In this document: positions 19,518 through 29,293 of the stretch, piece after piece
Layout: each line of letters begins with the position of its first letter
Numbering within the stretch: the stretch's first letter is position 1
Assembly: GCA_000695325.1 (NCBI GenBank)
Contig: AVPN01000426.1
Location: 2,541 to 53,683 of the forward strand
Length of the DNA stretch: 51,143 nucleotides
Reading direction: 5' to 3'
Source of the DNA: Pleurobrachia bachei
Taxonomy: Eukaryota > Ctenophora > Tentaculata > Cydippida > Pleurobrachiidae
Translations under genes and position numbers: made by a program
The notes under the pieces: generated by a model
Seen by the model: only the letters and a program-made list of their open reading frames with translations
The model's database searches: none
Told to the model about the DNA's origin: nothing

Positions 19518-19543
19518 GGAGTGGAAAGGTCAGCGGTGTGGAC
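19518..19543. other. Same-direction complement tract 7 (26 bp)
   Basis: Complement without reversal of 17344-17369, with flanks in register. The shortest tract of the set. Confidence 0.93.
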
Positions 19544-19719
19544 AACCTCGTGTTATTGGCGGGGCCACATGGACTGAAAACTGGAGTTCTTAACGCTACG
19601 TGGAATAAGGAAACAACCTGTCTTCGCTAAATTGAACGAGGGGAGGAGTTCACATGGATATGGAATAAAGAGGAATGGAGTTCACTAAGATGATGAGGTG
19701 TTTCTTAAGGTGCGGGAGT

Positions 19720-19737
19720 GTACGCGGTGCCGCGTGC
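19720..19737. other. Terminal-type hairpin 4 (GTACGCG/CGCGTGC)
   Basis: Stem GTACGCG, loop GTGC, CGCGTGC, preceded by AAGGTGCGGGAG. Unit B counterpart of 17546. Confidence 0.7.
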
Positions 19738-19787
19738 AGAGAACCCGGACGACTACCACATCACTTCTCACCACCAGACTCGATCTT

Positions 19788-19799
19788 AAGGTGTGGGAG
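19788..19799 (+). promoter_or_regulatory. Polypurine-tract-like sequence before LTR
   Basis: AAGGTGTGGGAG lies directly against the LTR start TGTACGC at 19800, which is the expected place for a plus-strand primer. The same motif precedes hairpins 1-4. Confidence 0.4.
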
Positions 19800-20278
19800 T
19801 GTACGCGGGGACGCGTGCAGAGGAACCGGAATAGCCACTTCCCTTTCCAGAGAATGATCTCATCATTCCTGCCCGTTCCCTTGGTTACAATCGCGTGAGT
19901 CTGTTTCGTCGTCCGACGACGATTTCTTGGTTTACAAAGCCTAAATTCTTCGTCTTATTATCATAGGATAACATTGCGGGGACGAAGAATATATGGTCGT
20001 GAGGACGATGAATATATGGTCGTGAGGACGATGAATATATGGTCGTGAGGACGATGAATATATGGTCGTGAGGACGATGAATATATGGTCGTGAGGACGA
20101 TGAATATATGGTCGTGAGGACGATGAATATATGGTCGTGAGGACGATGAATATATGGTCGTGAGGACGATGAATATATGGTCGTGAGGACGATGAATATA
20201 TGGTCGTGAGGACGATGATTTTGTCGTCGCACACATGTAATAGAATGGAGAAACGACGATGATTTTGTCGTCGGCCGG
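19800..20278 (+). mobile_element. 3' LTR of the large element, first part only
   Basis: It starts TGTACGCGGGGACGCGTGCA and follows the solo LTR (24585 onward) up to GGCCGG, where it switches to internal 2.17-kb-unit sequence. It contains the expanded 23-bp array. The element is incomplete: no pol genes are visible between the LTRs, and the LTR itself is interrupted. It resembles a large non-autonomous LTR derivative. Confidence 0.7.
19988..20217 (+). repeat. 23-bp tandem array in LTR, 10 units
   Basis: Units of 23 bp beginning GAATATATGGTCGTGAGGAC. GGTCGT recurs at 19995, 20018 and so on to 20202 without a spacer. The solo LTR has one unit. The same repeat borders position 1 and the end of the gap (31956), so it probably caused the assembly break. 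Confidence 0.95.
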
Positions 20279-21605
20279 ACAACCTCAAATCAGGAGAGAT
20301 AAGGGTTAGCGGCCATGTTGATGCAGATGTAAAAGATAGACACAACAGTGCAAGTAGGCGAATTATGTAAGGAGAAATCTGGAGAAAGAGGAATATGCAT
20401 ACATTGCCTTATCCAGGTCAGATCCTAAAAAATGAGTTGGATAATTACTGTCAAAAGTAGGTGTCCCGGAGGAGATAAAGGAGAGGAGGTGAGAAAGGAG
20501 AGGAGGTGAGAAAGTTCCCAGTGAAGAGAGGAGGAAATATAGTTCCCAGCGAGGAGGAGATAACGGTCCCAGCGAGGAGAGGAGGAAATAACGGTCCCAG
20601 CGAGGAGAGGAGGAGATAACAGTCCAAGCGAGGAGAGGAGGAGATAACGGTCCAAGCGAGGAGAGGAGGAGGGTCCCAGCGAGGAGAGGAGGAAATAAAG
20701 TTCCCAGCGAGGAGGAGATAACGGTCCCAGCGAGGAGAGGAGGAAATAAAGTTCCCAGCGAGGAGGAGATAACGGTCCCAGCGAGGAGAGGAGGAAATAA
20801 AGTTCCCAGCGAGGAGGAGATAACGGTCCCAGCGAGGAGAGGAGGAAATAAAGTTCCCAGCGAGGAGGAGATAACGGTCCCAGCGAGGAGAGGAGGAAAT
20901 AAAGTTCCCAGCGAGGAGGAGATAACGGTCCCAGCGAGGAGAGGAGGAAATAAAGTTCCCAGCGAGGAGGAGATAACGGTCCCAGCGAGGAGAGGAGGAA
21001 ATAAAGTTCCCAGCGAGGAGGAGATAACGGTCCCAGCGAGGAGAGGAGGAAATAAAGTTCCCAGCGAGGAGGAGATAACGGTCCCAGCGAGGAGAGGAGG
21101 AAATAAAGTTCCCAGCGAGGAGGAGATAACGGTCCCAGCGAGGAGAGGAGGAAATAAAGTTCCCAGCGAGGAGGAGATAACGGTCCCAGCGAGGAGAGGA
21201 GGAAATAAAGTTCCCAGCGAGGAGGAGATAACGGTCCCAGCGAGGAGAGGAGGAAATAAAGTTCCCAGCGAGGAGGAGATAACGGTCCCAGCGAGGAGAG
21301 GAGGAAATAAAGTTCCCAGCGAGGAGGAGATAACGGTCCCAGCGAGGAGAGGAGGAAATAAAGTTCCCAGCGAGGAGGAGATAACGGTCCCAGCGAGGAG
21401 AGGAGGAAATAAAGTTCCCAGCGAGGAGGAGATAACGGTCCCAGCGAGGAGAGGAGGAAATAAAGTTCCCAGCGAGGAGGAGATAACGGTCCCAGCGAGG
21501 AGAGGAGGAAATAAAGTTCCCAGCGAGGAGGAGATAACGGTCCCAGCGAGGAGAGGAGGAAATAAAGTTCCCAGCGAGGAGGAGATAACGGTCCCAGCGA
21601 GGAGA
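20279..21605 (+). repeat. Partial third 2.17-kb unit with 18 x 51-bp array
   Basis: 20279-20670 copies about 18312-18760. From 20672 to 21589 a 51-bp unit (GGTCCCAGCGAGGAGAGGAG onward, with AAATAAAGTTCCCAGCGAGG) repeats 18 times with no visible differences, then a partial unit to 21605. Because 51 is a multiple of three, two minus-strand frames stay open for about 400 codons each. These encode 17-residue hydrophobic repeats with no start context or complexity, and I do not regard them as genes. Confidence 0.93.
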
Positions 21606-22111
21606 TATATTGCGTACAGCATGGAGGCCCCATAATCGGACTTGTTGACGTGTATAGTTAAGTAGAAACGTATATTATAAAGTTACCCTTTTTGATTGGG
21701 GTGGTGTACGTGTGCAGAGTAGTTTGTTGAGTTGCACTCTCTCCGACTAGTGTATTCAGTTACAAAGTTGCCCCCAAGTTCATCAAAATAGAGAAAGAAG
21801 AGGGGTAGAGAAACACACGCAGAGAGAGGTTGAAGAGAGATGGAGAATAACGATACAGAGAGGTAGGAATTGAAGTCCCTACTAGGGACAGAGAAAAAGA
21901 GGTAGAAGAGGTACAGAGAAGAGAGAAAGAGAAAGAAAGAGATACAGAGAGCTAAGGCGGAGAGAGAGTAAAAGAGACATAGATAAAGGCTCATATAATA
22001 TTTGGATTTTGGAATTAGGGAATTCAATCTTACCGATTTAGAACTTCCATATCGGCCTAACTGTAATTGATTGATTGGGTTGGCTGTCCAAGTTGGTTAT
22101 GTAGTTTAAAA
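21606..22111 (+). mobile_element. LTR tail plus leader of another element copy
   Basis: 13 bp of LTR end (TATATTGCGTACA), the primer-binding-site variant at 21622, and a leader homologous to about 581-1091 up to GTAGTTTAAAA, after which unique DNA begins. It holds the standard-orientation version (21799-21848) of tract 1. The LTR/leader order after a 3' LTR is that of tandem elements sharing an LTR. Confidence 0.75.
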
Positions 22112-22412
22112 TCGATAATACTGTCTCGCCAACTTGCTAGTTATTTAGCCAACAAGCTTTTGTAGGAAGAAGTTTTGACTGCTGTTATTTTCTCTGGCAA
22201 CAACAGAACAAGGTGAGAAAGACTTCTATCCACTCGTTCATAAAAACGAACGAATCCTTTATAAACCAATTTACTCCTTCATAAAAAACTCATTGAAAAA
22301 TTTTCCCGTGGGATAAAACACCTGAGATACGAGGAAACCAAAACCGGTATATCATAATTCAGCCCCGCCTTCAGTAAAAATGCTTGTGGACGCAATTACA
22401 ATTCTCTCCCCC

Positions 22413-22480
<68 letters not shown>

Positions 22481-23080
22481 CCATCACTGGGTGGTAACGA
22501 ATGTTCACTAATTGGCCCACGTGATTACCACAAATACAGAGAGAGCCGGAACATTCTGTGGTTTGGTATTTTAGCTCGTCATTTCGAATTCTTGTATTGC
22601 ATTCTCTGTCTTCAATGATCCACGAAGTTTCGCCCTCGGACTATTTCGCCACCTTCACTCGGACTCTCTCGCTCCGGAGAAAGAAAACGAGTGGCAGTAG
22701 AAGGTGGTCTCTGACCGGTTCTAGGAGGAGAAATTTATCTGGAGATCGCAGACCTTCTCTTCCTTTTTTTAGTGAGTATTTTAGTGAGTACTTGTTCCGT
22801 CCCTTCCTTTTTAGTGAGCACCCCATTCTTGGTCTTTATATCTCACTACGAACAATAAAGGAATAAAAAGTAGTGTGTGCGTGTGTGACACGTAGATCAT
22901 TGTCCATAGTTGGTTCAAAAGCTCATTTGTGAGCTCTAAAGATGCTAAAACTTGTTGCGAGAATTGAGCTCATCTCGCATAGGCTCACGATCCCTCTGCA
23001 GCTTTTTGCTACGACACCTCTTGAGTCTTTTTCAACCTTCCTTACTGTGCAGTCTCTTGACCAAATCTTTCATCACTATA

Positions 23081-23122
<42 letters not shown>

Positions 23123-23158
23123 CTCTCTCTCTCTCATCTCTCTCTCTCTCTGTTTCTT

Positions 23159-23192
<34 letters not shown>

Positions 23193-23218
23193 TCTCTCTC
23201 TCCATATCTCTGTATATA

Positions 23219-23257
<39 letters not shown>

Positions 23258-24584
23258 TTCTTGCACTGCTAACGGTACGAGATTCTTTCTTAGCTTGCAA
23301 GGGCGTTGCTTCGTACGTTCGGTATGCGAAAACAATCGCATAATACACACATCTGTTTGATTGGGTGAATGAGGGTCAGAGAGATAGGGAGAGATAGAGA
23401 GAGATAGAGAGGGAGATAGAGAGATAGGGAATAGAGAGACAGAGATAGCTCTAGGGGATAGAGAGGGAGTATTTGGTTGTTCGTTTGCTGTTCGCCTTCA
23501 TTTAGTAATGAGAAGACAAAGTCTTCAAAACAGAGATTTCTTGTGTTCCAATATTTTCAGTCTTCTTCCCCTCTTCTTTCTTTTCAGCTGCAGTTCTTAG
23601 ACCATCGATTGTTGCCATCAGGAACCGATCGAAACATGTAAACAACCAATCAGAACTCGTTATTTAGGCCACGTGACTGGTTATCAGCCAATCAGGAACC
23701 AGTATTTCCTGCGCCGTTCTTAGACCATTCATTGTTGCCATAATCGTGACAATTTTAGGTCCTGAAATCAATCAGCCAGCTTCATGTACTACGCCTAGCA
23801 TTCATAGATTATTAGGTTACATTGTTTCTGAATAAGCCAGCCAATATCCTAAAGATTAAAATTAGAACAGCAAACAGTACACATTATCATGTCTCACTGT
23901 TATACACACAGCTCCAATTAATACAAATTACACCACAAGTACTTATTAACGGCCTCAGCTCTATTATGGAACTATCTGTCACATTCTCTTCAACTATCCG
24001 TCACATTCTTTTCACCTGCAGTTTCATACGTTATACACTTTCTATTGCACCCACACATTAAATGTGCCTGTTCGGAGTAAAAATCTTTCTATCAATCGTT
24101 GTCGAGGAAGGTAATTGAGAAATGTGTTACTTAATTAATTAATTAATTGATAGGTAGAAATGAGGTATTGTTCCCTAAATAGCTGGTATATTTCTGGTGG
24201 AGAATATAATTATTCAGTCAATATAATTCTCCATTTTATTATCTATCCCTTTTTTTATTCTGTCTCCTCGAACATTATTAGCTGTACAAGATATATCACT
24301 AGTTTCTTACGATATCAAATCATTCTCTAATGCTGTTTAATTTTCTTACGAAGGAGCCGTGACGTTGCACGTTCCGTTTCAGTAAAAACTTGGCAGAGGA
24401 TTAGATTGTGTTAATGAGCGTACCAGCCATCTGCTCTTAGGTCATCGCTCCTCTAGCGAAAGAGGGAAGGGAGATGGTGAGGGAACAATATAGAGATAGA
24501 GAAGAACATGGAGTGAGAGAGGGAGAGAGATAAATTGGTTCTGTTTTGTTAATTAGAAAGGAAATGATAAGTTATATTTAGTAA
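22112..24584. other. Host-like DNA without a clear gene
   Basis: Contains (TC)n at 22415-22480 and 23085-23262, and a 102-aa open frame 22558-22866 (plus) with many Ser/Arg/Phe, low confidence, followed by AATAAA near 22854. A single HSE-like GGAACATTCT is at about 22550. ORFs at 22942-23343 are (TC)n artefacts. A 79-aa frame at 23822-24061 is not recognisable. A TTAA-tandem (TTAATTAATTAATTAATT) is near 24130. Confidence 0.5.
23590..23745. promoter_or_regulatory. Promoter-like cluster: two CCAAT boxes and an E-box
   Basis: ACCAATCAG (CCAAT 23646-23650), CACGTG (23670-23675) and GCCAATCAGG (CCAAT 23688-23692) lie within 47 bp, flanked by a direct repeat GTTCTTAGACCAT at 23593 and 23716. Spacing and orientation resemble an NF-Y-type promoter, but no downstream gene is evident. 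Confidence 0.3.
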
Positions 24585-25377
24585 TGTACGCGGGAACGCG
24601 TGCAGAGGAACCGGAATAGCCACTTCCCTTTCCAGAGAATGATCTCATCATTCCTGCCCGTTCCCTTGGTTACAATCGCGTGAGTCTGTTTCGTCGTCCG
24701 ACGACGATTTCTTGGTTTACAAAGCCTAAATTCTTCGTCTTATTATCATAGGATAACATTGCGGGGACGAAGAATATATGGTCGTGAGTACGAACAATCT
24801 CGCCTATCTCGACGATGATTTTGTCGTCGCACACATGTAATAGAATGGAGAAACGACGATGATTTTGTCGTCGGCCGGTCATGGAGAATACCATGACCGG
24901 GACGATAGAGGAATGCGCTTGTGGAAACAATGGGCCAGAAAAAGTACTTAAGGAAGCTCTGGAGCAGAGTTGTCAGTTCTCAGATTACCAGCCTAGCCTT
25001 CGTTGCTCTCCAGCCTTGCTCTGATCTACATGGAATCTCTACCTGGAACCTCTGCCCGAACTATGCTTGACATTGATAGTGTCGACAGGCTTCACTCGAT
25101 CTTCCCCCTTCTCTCAGTTTAGTAAGATATATAATATACGTAGTACTAGGTAGAATGAGTAGTCGAGTAGATATGTTTAACCGACAGTCGTTACGTGACG
25201 TTGTAAGTGATACATTATCGTTCTGACCCCATAATATAGATGTGTTTGTTTTGGTCTACTCTTGGTCTACGGTTGCACTTAGTCACCCTGGTTAGTGCAT
25301 TATATCTGAGCTATTATCTAGTGGTACGACAGTTGGGTGTGTATTATTAGGAGCAGTACACCTCTATATTGCGTACA
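24585..25377 (+). mobile_element. Solo LTR, complete
   Basis: 793 bp from TGTACGC to GCGTACA, with perfect 7-bp terminal inverted repeats within the LTR. It is flanked by non-element DNA on both sides. It carries the terminal hairpin (24586-24603, GGAA loop), a single 23-bp unit, the 10-bp-stem hairpin and a TATA-like box near 25128. Flanks are TTTAGTAA and GTACACC. An exact target duplication is not seen (GTAA versus GTAC). Confidence 0.8.
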
Positions 25378-25671
25378 GTACACCCTCACCCAGATGAGCT
25401 CATCACTACCCAATGTAGAGTCTGTCTTTATCTGGAGAGGTGTTGTCTCCCGGTCCCAGGGTATAAGCACATCCCGCTCAACAACTTTCCAGTCTGAAAG
25501 AATTTAAGTCTCAAGGATCTGGCTGCTAGATTTTTATTGACGACGTATAAAATAGTTCCAAAGTAACCTTAATAAGTGAGCTTGATATATGTATATTGAA
25601 CAACCAGCATTGTTTCAACAAAAGTTGATTACAAAGTTGTAACGAACCTGTACTAGTTGCTGACCGCCACA

Positions 25672-26063
25672 AGCCAGCTACCGAAAGATAAAATACCAGA
25701 ATCAGACGCATCGATACATTACTTTTCTTCACTAAAAGAAAGATTGCAAAGATTCAACACAACTTGGGGAAATAAGGAGTTTGCTCTCTAAAATGTCAGC
25801 TCCAAACATGTTAAATCATCGCTGTACTCTGTTTTTTGAAAAGCTACGATTTAGGAATCTATAAAGGAGAGACAAGAGCTTCGTTTACTCTATAGGGAGC
25901 GAGGGAGAGCAAAAACGAAGGATTGCTCGCTACACACAAAGTCAGCTTACAACAATGAGTTATTACGCTACGAAGATGGTTTTCCTCAATGCCTCTCTCT
26001 CTCTCTCTCTCTTTCTCTCTTCCCTATTCTATCGTATTTAACTCTCCGTGCTCTCCACCTTGG
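25672..26063 (+). repeat. Direct repeat, promoter-like unit 1
   Basis: About 390 bp, repeated with divergence at 26210-26698. It includes AAGCTACGATTT, a TATA-like CTATAAAGG (25860-25865) and, 95 bp downstream, ATGAGTTATTACGCTACGAA. Confidence 0.75.
25955..26041 (+). CDS. Short ORF MSYYATKMVFLNAS (28 aa)
   Basis: Begins after ACAACA in a conserved context 95 bp from a TATA-like box and runs into a (TC)n tract. The N-terminus is shared with the ORF at 26598, with one replacement and a silent change. Could be a first exon or a chance frame. Confidence 0.2.
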   Translation: MSYYATKMVFLNASLSLSLFLSSLFYRI

Positions 26064-26209
26064 AGAGGGTTTGATGTGGAGAGTCATCACAAAACTGAAA
26101 ACATCAAAGCCTTCTTTCACCGAGCATCTCAGTATGATACACTTGGTGACTTAGTCGCCCTTACAACTTACGTGCGTAGCCCGCCAAAACAAAGCCTGGT
26201 CGGCACTTG

Positions 26210-26698
26210 GCAGCTACCGAAAGGTAAAATACGGAATACCACTTACCAGATAAGAATCAATCACATCAGAGCAGTATTTTCTTCACTAAAATAATTATTG
26301 CAAAGATTCAACACAAATTGGGGAATGATGAATTTTCTCTCTAAATTTTCAACTCGCTGAGCTACGATTTGGGAATTTATAAATAAAATTAAAGGAGAGA
26401 CAAGAGCTTTATCATGTTTATTTGCTGTCTGAATTTTAGCTCCGCCCATATATCACTGTACTCTGTTTTTTGTTGTTGAAAAGCTACGATTTGGGAATCT
26501 ATGAATAAAAGGAGAGACAAGAGCTTCGTTTACTCTAGGGAGTGAGGGAGAGCAAAAACGAGGGATTGCTCGCTACACACAAAGTCAGCTTACAACAATG
26601 AGTTATAACGCTACGAAGATGGTTTTCCTTAATGCCTCTCCCTCTCTTCCCAATGCTAGCGTACTTAACTCTCCGTGCTTTCCACTACGGAGAGGGAT
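26210..26698 (+). repeat. Direct repeat, promoter-like unit 2
   Basis: Second copy of 25672-26063, enlarged by an internal duplication of the GCTACGATTTGGGAAT block, so that a canonical TATAAATA (26378-26385) and a weaker TAAAAGG (about 26516) each precede AGGAGAGACAAGAGCTT. Confidence 0.75.
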
Positions 26699-26732
26699 TG
26701 ATATGGAGAGGGCACGCCGTGCGTCTATTTGA
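26598..26732 (+). CDS. Short ORF MSYNATKMVFLNAS (44 aa)
   Basis: Starts in the same context as the 25955 ORF and remains open through LNSPCFPLRRGIDMERARRA to a TGA at 26730. Basic, Ser/Pro-rich, no known domain. Conservation of the first 14 residues between the duplicates mildly supports coding. Confidence 0.25.
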   Translation: MSYNATKMVFLNASPSLPNASVLNSPCFPLRRGIDMERARRASI

Positions 26733-28280
26733 GCCAGCGGGGTCTTTAGGTCAGGACATATTTCCATGATAAAGTCAGGATTACTCCATTATCATCACAT
26801 TTGTGATAAGAAATCAACTACCCCAGACCTGAATAATATGCATTTATCATTCACTCAGCAGCTGTGATGGTTGTCTGTGTGTAAGAAAGATAGAGATTCG
26901 GGTCACTCAATACTCTCTTTACAGCGTAATACGCTCAGTGTATATAATATGGGCGTGTCTTTTTAGACCTCGAATACTATAATAAACTGGGTAAATAAGT
27001 TTAGTAACCATTAACTAAGTGGTAAGATGCCTTGTTCGACCCTCTCCCTCTGTGCCCCTTTCCAAGTGTAAAAGAGGGTTAGATCATAACAACTAATAAG
27101 TGATAACTAAACATAGCAAATGTGTTACAGGGGTGTGTTGTACTAGTTTATGTTACACGAATGTGTTACAGGGGTTTGTTGTAGTAGCGTATGTTACATT
27201 ATTGTCTTACAGGGGTAAGTTGTAAGTTAGCTTATGTTACACCACATGTATGTTACAGGGGTGTGCTGTACTAGTACATGTGACGTCACGTGTAGTCTCA
27301 ATGACGTCACTCATAGCTGCCCAATGGGAGACGTTACAAGGCCCTGCGATGATCGGGAAACATTCACTTGTAAAGACAGGTAATTAGGAATAAGACAAAA
27401 TTATGATCGTATCTCTGTTCCACTTCATCCATTTTCGCACTGAGATGTTTTAGAGGTACATTTCAGCGGTCCGTACAGTTAACATGTTTCTCTCGTTTAA
27501 GCGGTACATTTAACATGTTTCTCTCATTTCAGTGGTACATCTAACATGTTTCTCTCGTTTTAGTGGTACCTGTATCGACATTTCACTCCGATGCGATGGT
27601 ATGGTTCACTGTTCCGATCTTTCTGATGAATTGCACTGCAGGGTAAGGAGTAAACGAGACAAAAACACATAACAGACAAACATACTCTCTCAAACTCGCA
27701 CCCACTCTCTTTCTTTCTCTACTCACACAAATTCTCTCATTCACACTCACACACAAACAGTTCTGTATATTTACAATGACTGGCCCGGTTCAATGAATCG
27801 CAGTCCTATAAAATTATATAGCGACCCAAAACCGACGGTCATTGGCCTGGAATTTAAAACCTAGAAGAATTTCTGCTTTATATCCTTTAAATACAGGGTT
27901 TGTGACGGTGTGCAAAATGCTTTCTTCTTAGTTGGTGTAACTTTTACTCTAGTTAGAGGCAAGGTTTTCCGATGTTGGCCGCCACCCCCATAAATTAAAG
28001 TAATTGCTAATAATCTCTCTTTTCGGCCATAGGTCTGCTAAACTTTTACAGCCGTGTTTGCGATAATGATGTGGAACAAGGACTTAAATAAAATATCAAG
28101 ATTGACCTATCTGTGCATGGTGTTGAGTTCTTCTCATTTTCCTGCGATACATGACACGCCCTTGGCAAATTCATATCTGGGAGATTTAGTTACATTTTCG
28201 AGTTCTGAAATTGTTCTGTCTTCACGTTCCATGGTGACAGAGATCATTACCACTCGATATGACATTTTTTATTAGGGACA
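26733..28280. other. Host-like non-coding DNA
   Basis: No convincing gene. It contains four imperfect units of about 41 bp with GTTACAGGGGT (27119-27284), two TGACGTCA sites at 27281-27288 and 27302-27309, and three units of about 32 bp with TAACATGTTTCTCTC (27476-27569). A 73-aa frame (28054-28275) is unrecognised. Confidence 0.5.
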
Positions 28281-28282
28281 TT

Positions 28283-28327
28283 TTCTCTCTCTCTATCTCT
28301 CTCTCTTTCTCTCTCACTCTCTCCCTC

Positions 28328-28382
<55 letters not shown>

Positions 28383-28755
28383 ATCTCTCCTCGTCTTGAC
28401 AGTCCTCTTCCAGCCCAATACTCATTTGAGTTTTGACGTCTATAACTCGCCGAGACACCGGAAAGTGATCTCTCAACACTTCAAGAAAGAAAGGCTAGAG
28501 GAAAAAAAATAGATGATATACAGAGAGATAGAGTAGAGAGATAGATATAAGATAGAGTTAGGTAGAGATAGAGCTGAGAGAGAATGTAGAAAGATAGAGA
28601 TATAGAGTAGAGAGAAGGGAAGACTAATGATTTCTTTTTTCACTGTCATGTTTCCTGTTGTTTCCTGTTCCTTAGTAGTAAGTTGTCTAACATGTGATAC
28701 TGATTTTTTCTTTTTTATCTCTTCTCATGTCTCTCTTTCTTGTTTCCCTCTTTAT

Positions 28756-28830
<75 letters not shown>

Positions 28831-29253
28831 TCTCTCTCTCTTTCTTTCATCTCGTTACTCTTTGTAAGCTATTCTCATTAATTATCCCAGAAAATATAAA
28901 TCTCCAAACCTTGTACACCAATTATTTTGATTGAGCTTTTTCTCAGAATTATTGTTGCTTCTTCCTTGTTTCATTGCAGCGAATCGTGCTCTATCCTCCA
29001 ATGTGGTATATATTCAAACATAATATATTACTCTCTCTTAATTCCTCTTCCCCCGTTTCTCTATCTATCTCTATCTCACCCCCTTCCTATCTTTCTCTCT
29101 TTCTTCCTTTCTATGCTAATATATCTCTCTATTTCTCTGTTTCTCTCTGTTTCTCCCTTTCCTATTGCAGTTAATTGCAGTCGCTTCCTGGCTCACCAGC
29201 CATGTACTAAGCTCAGTAAGTTCTACCCAGGCCTTGAGCTCTCCGTCTCTCTC

Positions 29254-29290
<37 letters not shown>
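28283..29290. repeat. Microsatellite-rich stretch
   Basis: (TC)n runs at 28283-28390, 28757-28850 and 29238-29290, and GATA/GAGA-rich sequence at 28510-28620. The open frames across it are low-complexity. Confidence 0.85.

Positions 29291-29293
<3 letters not shown>

Larger units (their letters stand above)
17583..19754 (+). repeat. 2.17-kb tandem unit B
   Basis: Second unit with the same order of parts as unit A. Its minisatellite at 18500-18850 is 129 bp shorter than the same region after the gap. The AT-rich spacers 18870-19310 and 19350-19700 contain no gene. Confidence 0.88.

Noticed and set aside
19988-20217. Possible CRISPR array
   Set aside because: The 23-bp units abut without spacers. 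It is a plain tandem repeat in a eukaryotic LTR.
21601-21612. Possible short complement tract at the array/LTR junction
   Set aside because: Only five bases (GGAGA versus CCTCT) fit, and they also belong to the normal 51-bp unit.
20363-21633. Two overlapping minus-strand open frames of about 400 codons
   Set aside because: They are produced by a 51-bp repeat with no stop in two frames. 17-residue low-complexity repeats without start context or a non-repetitive domain.
25526-25732. 68-aa minus-strand ORF with a signal-peptide-like start
   Set aside because: The hydrophobic start is short, no downstream domain follows, and it overlaps the promoter-like repeat on the other strand.
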